Assembly (NCBI GenBank): GCA_947177325.1
Contig: CAMWUH010000022.1
Coordinates: forward strand, 1-15,298
Reading direction: 5' to 3'
DNA: 15,298 nt
Source of the DNA: an uncultured Bacteroidales bacterium
GTDB lineage: Bacteria; Bacteroidota; Bacteroidia; Bacteroidales; Muribaculaceae
Positions 1 to 6,302 of the stretch are shown piece after piece (within the stretch, counting starts at the first letter, position 1; the number at the start of each line of letters is the position of its first letter). The position numbers were made by a program, and so were the translations under genes. The notes beneath the pieces were generated by a model, which made no database searches, was not told the DNA's origin, and saw only the letters and a program-made list of their open reading frames with translations.

Positions 1-419
1 CCCGGATTAACTGACATGAGAAGCACCATATCCAAATCGGCTACAATATCTTCAAGCATACAAACAGGTGTAGCCGGGTTAAGTGTGACTGCGGCTTTCA
101 TTCCGGCTGCCTTGATTGCCTGCACGGTGCGGTGCAAGTGGGTGCAAGCTTCGATATGAACGTTCATAATAGCTGCTCCGCAATCTCTAACGCGAGTGAT
201 GTAATTCTGCGGCTCTACTATCATCAAGTGCACGTCAAGAGGCTTGACGGCATATTTCGCTATTGCTTCGATAACAGGAAAACCGAAAGATATGTTAGGC
301 ACGAAAACCCCATCCATTACGTCGAGATGAAGCATATCGGCATTTGAATTATTAAGCATCTCTACGTCAGCGCGCAGATTTGCAAAATCAGCTGAAAGAA
401 GTGAGGGGGATACGAGCAT
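1..419 (-). CDS. rpe: Ribulose-phosphate 3-epimerase, 3' end beyond the window
   Basis: Interconverts D-ribulose 5-phosphate and D-xylulose 5-phosphate in the cytosolic pentose phosphate pathway. I translated this from the minus strand: the ATG is at 417-419 and the frame stays open to base 1, giving 139 full codons. Family signatures are clear: an N-terminal SPSLLSADF (residues 4-12), HLDVMDG (31-37) with metal ligands H31 and D33 (D33 also an expected acid/base residue), LDVHLM with H64, and MSVNPG at the cut edge. The full family length is about 215-225 residues, so roughly the last 75-80, including the second catalytic Asp, lie outside. It lies 86 bp downstream of the DedA gene on the same strand with no promoter visible between them, so co-transcription is likely. 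Identification is near certain; only completeness is unknown. Confidence 0.95.
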   Translation of the reverse strand, partial: MLVSPSLLSADFANLRADVEMLNNSNADMLHLDVMDGVFVPNISFGFPVIEAIAKYAVKPLDVHLMIVEPQNYITRVRDCGAAIMNVHIEACTHLHRTVQAIKAAGMKAAVTLNPATPVCMLEDIVADLDMVLLMSVNP

Positions 420-505
420 ATATTTTGTCCGGAGTGAAGTGGTTACTTAATAGGGAATTACTGAAGTTGGCTAAATCCGTCGGTGGATTTTGCGGATAGC
501 TGCTA

Positions 506-1225
506 TTATGATGGGGAGTTGGAATTTTTTTTGGCGGTCACGCCTTTGTAAACTAAAAATCCTATGCAGAACACCAATAATGCTATTCCGGCGTAGGTCA
601 GGTAGCTGTTATATTGTTCAACTTTCATCATGAAAGCATCTTTTGAATCAAAGTTTTTGGCAAGGATATAGCCAATCACCGCTAAAATCGAATTCCAGAC
701 GGCAGCTCCCAGTCCGGTAAAAATTGCGAATTTTCCATAATTCATCCTGGCCAGACCGGCGGGAATGGAAATAAGCTGACGAACAGCCGGAATCAATCGG
801 CCAATGAAGGTTGATGATGCACCATGCTTGTCAAAGTAGGCTTCTGATTTTTTTACTTTAGCTTCATCGAGTAGGCATATATGCCCTAACCGGCTATTGG
901 CGAATTTATAGATTATCGGACGTCCAAGCCACATCGAAAGCAAATAATTAATCGTTGCGCCTACGATAGCTCCGGCTGTTGCAACAGCTACGATGATGAA
1001 AATATTCATGTTGCCTTCGTGATAACCTACAAATACTGCCGGCGGAACCACAATTTCTGAAGGAAACGGTATAAAGGAGCTTTCTACTGCCATGAATATA
1101 AACACAAACAGATAGCTTGCGTTGGAGAAGAACCACTCGCAAAACTCCGCGGCATTCAGATGGTCGATAAACCACTGAAAATCAATAGAGCAAACGAGTG
1201 AAGATATATCTGTTGCAATTTGCAT
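506..1225 (-). CDS. DedA-family inner-membrane protein (VTT/SNARE-associated domain)
   Basis: A 239-residue integral membrane protein of the DedA family (PF09335). Family members flip lipids, including undecaprenyl phosphate recycling by UptA/PopT-type proteins, and affect membrane potential and envelope integrity; which substrate this one moves cannot be told from sequence. Visible signatures are the acidic re-entrant motif ESSFIPFPSE (residues 48-57) and the basic motif GRLIPAVRQ (142-150) followed by a SIPAGLARM segment typical of the family. Hydrophobic segments fall near 38-55, 75-100, 135-158, 165-190 and 208-228. The ATG start is the natural one, as the next upstream codons are not part of a conserved region. 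The gene is preceded by a 159-bp gap with a possible -7 box and is followed by rpe. Length is normal for the family. Confidence 0.93.
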   Translation of the reverse strand: MQIATDISSLVCSIDFQWFIDHLNAAEFCEWFFSNASYLFVFIFMAVESSFIPFPSEIVVPPAVFVGYHEGNMNIFIIVAVATAGAIVGATINYLLSMWLGRPIIYKFANSRLGHICLLDEAKVKKSEAYFDKHGASSTFIGRLIPAVRQLISIPAGLARMNYGKFAIFTGLGAAVWNSILAVIGYILAKNFDSKDAFMMKVEQYNSYLTYAGIALLVFCIGFLVYKGVTAKKNSNSPS

Positions 1226-1384
1226 TTTGAGCTTGTAAGTTAATGTGATTAATTGTTATCTCAGCAACACTGCGCCCGGCGTTCCATTAGTTTCTAACCG
1301 CCATATATGCTTGTCGCCATTATTATGCAAATTTAACGATTTTTGTTGAATTGAATATTGCCTTTCACTATTTATTTTTGTTAA
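1226..1384 (-). promoter_or_regulatory. Possible promoter and structured leader of the DedA gene
   Basis: This gap lies between the glycosylase gene and the DedA gene. On the minus strand it contains TAAATTTG (plus-strand 1328-1335), a match to the Bacteroidetes -7 box TAnnTTTG. No convincing -33 TTTG lies at the right distance, so the promoter call is tentative. If used, transcription would start near 1320 and leave a leader of about 95 nt. That leader includes a small nested stem at 1278-1302 (outer GGCG/CGCC, inner TTAG/CTAA). I recognise no riboswitch class in it. Confidence 0.35.
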
Positions 1385-2020
1385 TTATTTGTTTGCAGAT
1401 GCTAAGATACCAACCTCTTGTAGCATTTTTCGATATATCTCTGCTTTTTTCTCCAATGCCAAGGGGTAAGCCCGTGATGTCGATGGCATCCTGAATATTT
1501 TCAGCAGTCGACCGTTCAAGTTTCCGTTGACCATTCCTCCGGTTTTAGGTGGTTCAGAGTTTGTTTGTGCGGCTATGATTTCCGATGCTTTCTCCCCTGT
1601 CGACGCAATGGCTCTACACTCGGGCATCATCTCAAGCAACTTTGAAATTGACCGAGGCTCAACTATATCAAGAAACTTGTCAGAAGCGTTACCTTTCAAA
1701 CGTCGTATTCTGTAGCCGGTGTCACTAAGCGCAATCCCATATCGGTTAAGCAGCGATTTTATTTCCAGCAAATCATATTGCCGGGTTTCACGATTGTAAA
1801 GCTTAAACGCATCGTTGTAGAAAATCAATCCCATCATTTTCCAGAAGTCATTAGTGGGGTTAGGGTAATAAAATTCCATCGCCCATCGATGAGCACCGGG
1901 TGGGAATGTTCCCATTATCAAAATTTTAGCATTGTCAGGAATATATGGAGGGAAGGGATGTGTCTCCACCGGCAGATTTTCTACCTCCGATTTCACTTCC
2001 GATAAGGATTTCTTACTCAT
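1385..2020 (-). CDS. Uracil-DNA glycosylase superfamily protein, closest in motifs to the family 6 (hypoxanthine) group
   Basis: A 211-residue cytosolic enzyme expected to remove a deaminated base (uracil or hypoxanthine) from DNA in base excision repair. The superfamily fold (PF03167) is supported by the first motif GTFPP (residues 37-41) after a hydrophobic strand (AKILIM), an FYYPNPTNDFW segment (50-60) and the late motif MPSTSRAY (178-185). The FYY...N.FW and PSTS pattern resembles the hypoxanthine-DNA glycosylase group rather than classical Ung, which has GQDPYH and HPSPLS. Neither signature of Ung is present. The ATG at 2020 is followed by a polar leader of about 20 residues. The gene is divergent from aqpZ across 131 bp. 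Superfamily membership is confident; substrate is not. Confidence 0.82.
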   Translation of the reverse strand: MSKKSLSEVKSEVENLPVETHPFPPYIPDNAKILIMGTFPPGAHRWAMEFYYPNPTNDFWKMMGLIFYNDAFKLYNRETRQYDLLEIKSLLNRYGIALSDTGYRIRRLKGNASDKFLDIVEPRSISKLLEMMPECRAIASTGEKASEIIAAQTNSEPPKTGGMVNGNLNGRLLKIFRMPSTSRAYPLALEKKAEIYRKMLQEVGILASANK

Positions 2021-2033
2021 TTTTCTCTAAAAG

Positions 2034-2066
2034 GTTGTGTATATTCAAATTATTATGTTAACTTTG
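2034..2066 (+). promoter_or_regulatory. Promoter of aqpZ, Bacteroidetes type
   Basis: TAACTTTG at 2059-2066 matches the -7 consensus TAnnTTTG, and GTTG at 2034-2037 sits 21 bp upstream in the -33 position. The predicted start of transcription is about 2073, giving a leader near 78 nt before the ATG at 2152. The leader begins with an imperfectly spaced inverted repeat, AGTTGT (2071-2076) and ACAACT (2088-2093). GTTAAC occurs at 2057-2062, overlapping the -7 box, and again at 2084-2089. Confidence 0.65.
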
Positions 2067-2151
2067 TTACAGTTGTCCATTTAGTTAACAACTTAAAGCC
2101 CCAACTTGTTAGACAATTCTTTACATAACTCCTAACATTAACTATTTATTT

Positions 2152-2850
2152 ATGAAAAAACTACTTGCAGAATGTTTTGGCACTATGTTTTTAGTGCTCT
2201 TGGCATGCGGCAGTGCCGTTCTGGCCGGTCCGTCAATCTCAACTCTCGGCATTGGCCTTTGCTTTGGCTTGGTGCTCGTTTGTTTATGTTATTGCATCGG
2301 AAACATTTCGGGATGCCATGTCAACCCCGCAGTTTCATTTGCCGTTTGGTTGAATGGCGGTATGAAATTCAAAGAATTTGTAGGCTATGTTATCGCCCAA
2401 TTGTTTGGCGCAACTATTGGCGGTGCACTTTTGTTGCTCTATACCAAACTTGCACCGGAATTTAATTTCGGAGGTGTTACCGCTACTTCAGCCGGTACTT
2501 TCCATTTAGCAACTAACGTATTGCAACCGGGCGCTACCTCAGGCTTGGCTCTTGCTGCTGAAATTTTGTTGACATTCTTCTTTGTGCTCGTTATTCTCGG
2601 AGCAACAGATCCCGTTAAAGGTTTCGGTAAGTTCGCAGGCTTGGCAATCGGCCTCGCTCTCGGTTTAGTCAACATTGTGGGTATCCCCGTTGACAATTGC
2701 TCGGTAAACCCTGCTCGTAGCTTCGGCCCCGCAGTGTTTGACGGCGCAGCATTCGGCGATTTCTGGATCATGGTAGTTGGTCCGTTGGTTGGCGCTCTGC
2801 TTGCGGTTGTTGTATGGAAAATGCTTAACTGCAAACGTTGCGCCGCATAA
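2152..2850 (+). CDS. aqpZ: Aquaporin of the AqpZ type
   Basis: A 232-residue six-helix inner-membrane channel for water, possibly also small neutral solutes. Both half-helix signatures are present: HVNPAVSF (NPA at 58-60) and SVNPARSFGPAV (NPA at 186-188). The N-terminus MKKLLAECFGTMFLVLLACGSAVLAG is typical of bacterial AqpZ. Aligning by eye to E. coli AqpZ, whose selectivity filter is F43/H174/T183/R189, gives F38, N174, C183 and R189 here. The usual His is therefore Asn (codon AAC at 2671-2673) and the Thr is Cys (TGC at 2698-2700). Cys at that place is also found in human AQP1; Asn is unusual. The gene is monocistronic with its own promoter and a hairpin terminator 29 bp after the stop. 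It is the only plus-strand gene here. An aquaglyceroporin is less likely, given the length and the absence of the extra glycerol-channel loop. Confidence 0.93.
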   Translation: MKKLLAECFGTMFLVLLACGSAVLAGPSISTLGIGLCFGLVLVCLCYCIGNISGCHVNPAVSFAVWLNGGMKFKEFVGYVIAQLFGATIGGALLLLYTKLAPEFNFGGVTATSAGTFHLATNVLQPGATSGLALAAEILLTFFFVLVILGATDPVKGFGKFAGLAIGLALGLVNIVGIPVDNCSVNPARSFGPAVFDGAAFGDFWIMVVGPLVGALLAVVVWKMLNCKRCAA

Positions 2851-2879
2851 CGGTCCTCCCACGTTTAAATAAACTATGT

Positions 2880-2920
2880 AAAAAGTGCTTCGCAAATAGG
2901 CTGCGAAGCACTTTTTTTTT
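2880..2920 (+). terminator. Rho-independent terminator after aqpZ, probably bidirectional
   Basis: A perfect 15-bp inverted repeat (2880-2894 and 2902-2916; core AGTGCTTCGCA) with a 7-nt loop is followed by a run of T to 2920 on the plus strand. On the minus strand the stem ends in five T residues, so it can also stop the cluster ending at 2965. Confidence 0.9.
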
Positions 2921-2964
2921 CAAGAATTCTATTTCTATTCTGTAGCTTTTGCAATCTCCCCGGT

Positions 2965-3894
2965 CTATTTTACTCGTGAAAATGTGAGCGTGGCGTTGAG
3001 ATAGGGAAATTGAACTGTTAAATTGTCGCCGTCAATATTCATATAGCAAAATTTTTTGATGACCTCCAATTCTGCGTCAGTCCAACTTAAATGGTAATCT
3101 TGACCTGTTTCTGATTTTATCGCTTCGGCTTTGATCATTCCGGCTTTCCAGAACCCCGGATATGTGGTAGCTCCGTTGAGGTAAACCAAAAACAATTTGT
3201 TGCCGTCAGCGATGGTCATTATTTTGTATTCACCGCCGAGTCGACATATATTGGAATCGAGCTCGTGATTATTTAAAACCCAAATTCCTTCATCAGGATT
3301 CGCCGAAGATGCTATTTCTTTTATCATCTGTTCGTTAAAGCCCGGAAACAAAGTCGGGCTTTCAGGAGGAAAGTTATAGATGGTTCGGCCAACAGTTACT
3401 TTACCTACGGCTTTGGCCTCAATATGGTTTAACGGGAGTTGTTTTTTCAAAATAACCCGCTTTTTAAATTCGGGTGTGCCAACATGAATGGTGTCACCTG
3501 CAAATTTCAACGCAATGAAGCTATTGATATCAAAAGGCCCCTCAATCGTATAGTTCTCTGCCGGGCTGTCGGCGTATCTTATGTCAATTATATAAAACGG
3601 GCGCAGAAAGTCAGAGTTGACTTTGTTATCCGACAAATGTATGATGGCTTCAACTGCATCATTGTCAGTTTCCCCATTACCTGACATCCTAAGAATGAGT
3701 GCTGAATTTAGCTTAAAAGTAGCGTTAATTTCAAAACTGACGGGATTGCTGTCGGTGGCCTCGTAGATGGCGCGGTTTTGGCCGGATAATAATGTGGGTG
3801 TCAAGTCAACTTTTTGCTTAGGCGTCAATGCCTGAGCAACAATGGTTACCAACCAAAAATTTATTAATAATATGATTTTCGTTGTCTTGCACAT
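2965..3894 (-). CDS. Exported protein of unknown function
   Basis: A 309-residue protein I cannot assign to a family. It begins with a Sec signal peptide: basic MCKTTK, a hydrophobic stretch IILLINFWLVTIV, and a probable cleavage after AQA at about residue 22. There is no lipobox cysteine, so it is likely periplasmic or secreted rather than a lipoprotein. The rest looks beta-rich, with a region rich in charged turns (60-170) and a C-terminal part (about 200-309) beginning GIWVLNN. That part contains GGEYKIM, LFLVYLNG, a tryptophan-containing FWKAGMIKA and a final LTFSR strand. The pattern of short strands suggests a lipocalin-like barrel, but this is only an impression. It is the last gene of the minus-strand cluster, 27 bp after miaA. 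Confidence 0.7.
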   Translation of the reverse strand: MCKTTKIILLINFWLVTIVAQALTPKQKVDLTPTLLSGQNRAIYEATDSNPVSFEINATFKLNSALILRMSGNGETDNDAVEAIIHLSDNKVNSDFLRPFYIIDIRYADSPAENYTIEGPFDINSFIALKFAGDTIHVGTPEFKKRVILKKQLPLNHIEAKAVGKVTVGRTIYNFPPESPTLFPGFNEQMIKEIASSANPDEGIWVLNNHELDSNICRLGGEYKIMTIADGNKLFLVYLNGATTYPGFWKAGMIKAEAIKSETGQDYHLSWTDAELEVIKKFCYMNIDGDNLTVQFPYLNATLTFSRVK

Positions 3895-3921
3895 GCGGAT
3901 TTGGCCGATTTCGGGTCATTT

Positions 3922-4851
3922 TTAAACAATTGGGAATAGCTCACATCCAGAATTGAAAATTGCCGACACTTCGTTGATGAAATCAACTTCGGGCATATTC
4001 CAGGGCAGATAGTGAAGCTTGAAGCCACGTCGCTCCATACCTCTGAACCAGGTCATTTGTCGCTTCGCAAATTGATGGATTGCAATTTCAAGCTGATCGT
4101 GCATCTCGGCATAAGAGAGTTTCCCAAGCACGTGAAGAGTCAGATATTTGTATTCTAACCCGTAATAAATCAAGTCGTCAGGATTAACTCCGCTATCAAT
4201 CAGCCGGCGCACCTCATCAACCATGCCTGCTTCTAACCGCTGGTCTAATCGGGCGGAAATACGACGGCGCCGACTCTCACGGTCAATGTCGACGCATATA
4301 ATTGTGGCATCAAGAGGCTGAGGTATTGTTTGGGCTGCTGACTCGGGATGTTGCTGATAGTAGGTTTGTATCTCTATGGCACGAATTGCCCGTTTTACGG
4401 TATCGACATCCGTTGTGTTGTGAAGTGACTTCATGGATGCCAATTTTGCAGTCAGTTCCTCAAGCGATTTATTTGATAATTGTTCACGGAGTTCACTGTT
4501 TTCAGGTACTTCGGGAAGAGAAATACCGTTAAGCAGAGCTTCAATCCATAAGCCGGTGCCTCCGCAAACAATCGGTTGCTTTCCTCTCGACTCAATGTCG
4601 TTAATGGCAGCCCGGGCATCGCGCAGGAATCCGTACAGATTATATTTTGATCCGGCCGGGCAAATGTCAATCAGGTGATAAGGCGTGCCGCCATATTCTT
4701 CAAGGTCTTTACCCGTGCCGAGGTCCATACCGCGGTAAACCTGGCGAGAATCGGCACTGATTATTTCGCCGTCAAATGCCTCAGCTAATGCTACCGCTCT
4801 TGATGTTTTGCCTGAAGCGGTAGGCCCTGTTATCGCCAATATCTTGCGCAT
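3922..4851 (-). CDS. miaA: tRNA dimethylallyltransferase
   Basis: Transfers a dimethylallyl group to N6 of adenosine 37 in tRNAs reading UNN codons; cytosolic. From the ATG at 4849-4851 the protein has 309 residues, normal for MiaA. A P-loop GPTASGKT lies at 9-16, followed by ISADSRQVYRGMDLGTGK (from residue 30), GGTGLW (97-102), RAIRAIEI (154-161) and FAKRQMTWFR (261-270). An in-frame TTG at 4893 would add 14 residues and overlap the upstream gene by 23 bp. I prefer the ATG because it places the P-loop at the usual distance from the N-terminus and leaves 19 bp after the upstream stop. The usual GYKE motif region reads GLEYKYLTLH (231-240), so it belongs to a divergent branch. Some Bacteroides carry two miaA paralogues, and this could be either. 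Confidence 0.93.
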   Translation of the reverse strand: MRKILAITGPTASGKTSRAVALAEAFDGEIISADSRQVYRGMDLGTGKDLEEYGGTPYHLIDICPAGSKYNLYGFLRDARAAINDIESRGKQPIVCGGTGLWIEALLNGISLPEVPENSELREQLSNKSLEELTAKLASMKSLHNTTDVDTVKRAIRAIEIQTYYQQHPESAAQTIPQPLDATIICVDIDRESRRRRISARLDQRLEAGMVDEVRRLIDSGVNPDDLIYYGLEYKYLTLHVLGKLSYAEMHDQLEIAIHQFAKRQMTWFRGMERRGFKLHYLPWNMPEVDFINEVSAIFNSGCELFPIV

Positions 4852-4870
4852 GGTAATGGGTATAATTGGA

Positions 4871-6208
4871 TTATTTTCCGATACCTTTAACAATTTTTTT
4901 CCAAGCCTTGCGGAGGAGGTAGAAACGTTTATCCTCGTTAGTTACCGCAACCGCAAGCCAATTATTGTCGTTGAAATCGATATTGATCGTGCGGAGGTCG
5001 GCGAGGCGGAATGTCGGTTTATAATGCTTGATTGAGTAGAGTCGGCGTCCGGAGTTGTCGTAGGTTTTACTTGTAATTGCAATGGTGTAAATGCGCTTGA
5101 GCTCATTGACAAACTCAGAGTTGAGCATTTGAGCTTGCGACATTTGGAAAACTTCTCTTACGGTGAACCAATCCCCTTCAAGCGTTCCCTTATCATCAGG
5201 GTCGGCGACAAAGGCAGCAAAGTGTCCTATGTTATTGTACGGGCAGAAGTCGCGGCTGTCGAAAAGGTATCTGATATGGGCATCATCAATCTCAAACCGA
5301 TTCTTAAATTGCTCGATGGCCTGATGCTGATTGATGGTTTCGCTATAAGGTATGGCAATGACAGCCGGTGTGTCGATTTTAAATGAGTCTGTTGTGATAA
5401 ATTCTTTATCGGGGTTGATTTCTGAAGGGGCTGCCAATAAAATTTTCTCGTTATTGATTATTATATATCTCAAGGTTGTGGCAGTTGATTCAACATGTTT
5501 CCACAGATTGCGTTGACCGCGATAATAATTCCACATGGTGTAGTAGCGAGAAGCAACGTAGATTACGCTCATTCCGAACATTGACACAGGGAAGAAGGTC
5601 ATGAAATATCTGTCGGAGGCATTTATGTTAATGCTGATATACATGAAATGGTAATATCCCCATGTAACCAGGCCATTGATGATTGAAATCACCAGGAAAA
5701 GCTTGATTTGGAAGTAGGCTTCTTTGCTGAATATATTTCCGAGCACACCGCGGTCAACAATATTGGTGTTTCGCATTTTGCACGCGCGGCAGTAAAAAGA
5801 TTTCTCGCCGCGAAGCAGATAGTAAGCTGCCAACACAATGTTGACTGGTGACTTAATCAGAATGTTGAGCAGTGGGTTAGGGGTGTTGATGCCCGGATGA
5901 GGCGAGCCTGCCATATCGGGATTGATATTCAACATGATACACATGATAACGGCTGTGATGCCTAAACTCAAACCTACGATGAACGGAAGACGGAAGCAGA
6001 CGGGGCTTTGAGTCAGACGGTTGGTGCGGTCGAGAAATATCAGCACTCCCGCCAGAACGAGCCCGATAATCGGTAGCCATTTGGCGGCAATGAAGGGTGA
6101 AACTATTGAGGGAATAGTCATAAACAGCACACTAAGCGCCCAATAGCGCCAGAGCGATAGGAAGCCGTGATAGAAAGCACGTTGTCGGTGGAATGTATAA
6201 TTTGACAT
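4871..6208 (-). CDS. Six-TM membrane protein of unknown function with a CxxC motif
   Basis: I do not recognise this family. From the ATG at 6206-6208 it has 445 residues; an in-frame TTG at 6235 would add nine more and is less likely. The N-terminal half has about six hydrophobic helices, near residues 22-42, 45-60, 74-93, 114-132, 168-190 and 203-222. Between the fourth and fifth is a soluble loop with YCRAC (C140 and C143), which could bind a metal or form a disulfide. The C-terminal half (about 235-445) is soluble and contains a cysteine in an RDFCPYNNIGHF segment (319-330). The protein ends in a basic tail. No enzyme motif is evident. It lies between DPP IV and miaA, 19 bp before miaA, so it is probably co-transcribed with them. 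The hydropathy and the compact spacing make it a real gene. Confidence 0.75.
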   Translation of the reverse strand: MSNYTFHRQRAFYHGFLSLWRYWALSVLFMTIPSIVSPFIAAKWLPIIGLVLAGVLIFLDRTNRLTQSPVCFRLPFIVGLSLGITAVIMCIMLNINPDMAGSPHPGINTPNPLLNILIKSPVNIVLAAYYLLRGEKSFYCRACKMRNTNIVDRGVLGNIFSKEAYFQIKLFLVISIINGLVTWGYYHFMYISININASDRYFMTFFPVSMFGMSVIYVASRYYTMWNYYRGQRNLWKHVESTATTLRYIIINNEKILLAAPSEINPDKEFITTDSFKIDTPAVIAIPYSETINQHQAIEQFKNRFEIDDAHIRYLFDSRDFCPYNNIGHFAAFVADPDDKGTLEGDWFTVREVFQMSQAQMLNSEFVNELKRIYTIAITSKTYDNSGRRLYSIKHYKPTFRLADLRTINIDFNDNNWLAVAVTNEDKRFYLLRKAWKKIVKGIGK

Positions 6209-6302
6209 TTTGAGATTATCAGAGTTGGAAGTCAATCAAGATATATGATTGCATTAAACGAAGCGACTTGTGGCGCCGTTAAATATTTAGAGACTCGGTT
6301 GA

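Noticed and set aside
132..347. 71-codon plus-strand frame
   Set aside because: It is antisense to the rpe fragment, which has full family signatures on the minus strand.
473..490. Hairpin AAATCC/GGATTT between the DedA gene and rpe
   Set aside because: The stem is only six bases and no T run follows on the minus strand, so it is not a convincing terminator.
2439..2834. 131-codon minus-strand frame opposite aqpZ
   Set aside because: It lies entirely antisense to a clear aquaporin. Its residues are low-complexity (Pro, Ala, Thr, Lys), as expected from the complement of hydrophobic codons, and it has no promoter.
4852..4893. TTG start for miaA overlapping the upstream gene
   Set aside because: It would put 14 extra residues before the P-loop. 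The ATG gives the usual MiaA N-terminus and avoids a 23-bp overlap.
6209..6235. TTG start for the membrane protein gene
   Set aside because: The ATG at 6208 is nine codons inside and precedes the first recognisable segment; the extra residues are polar and featureless.
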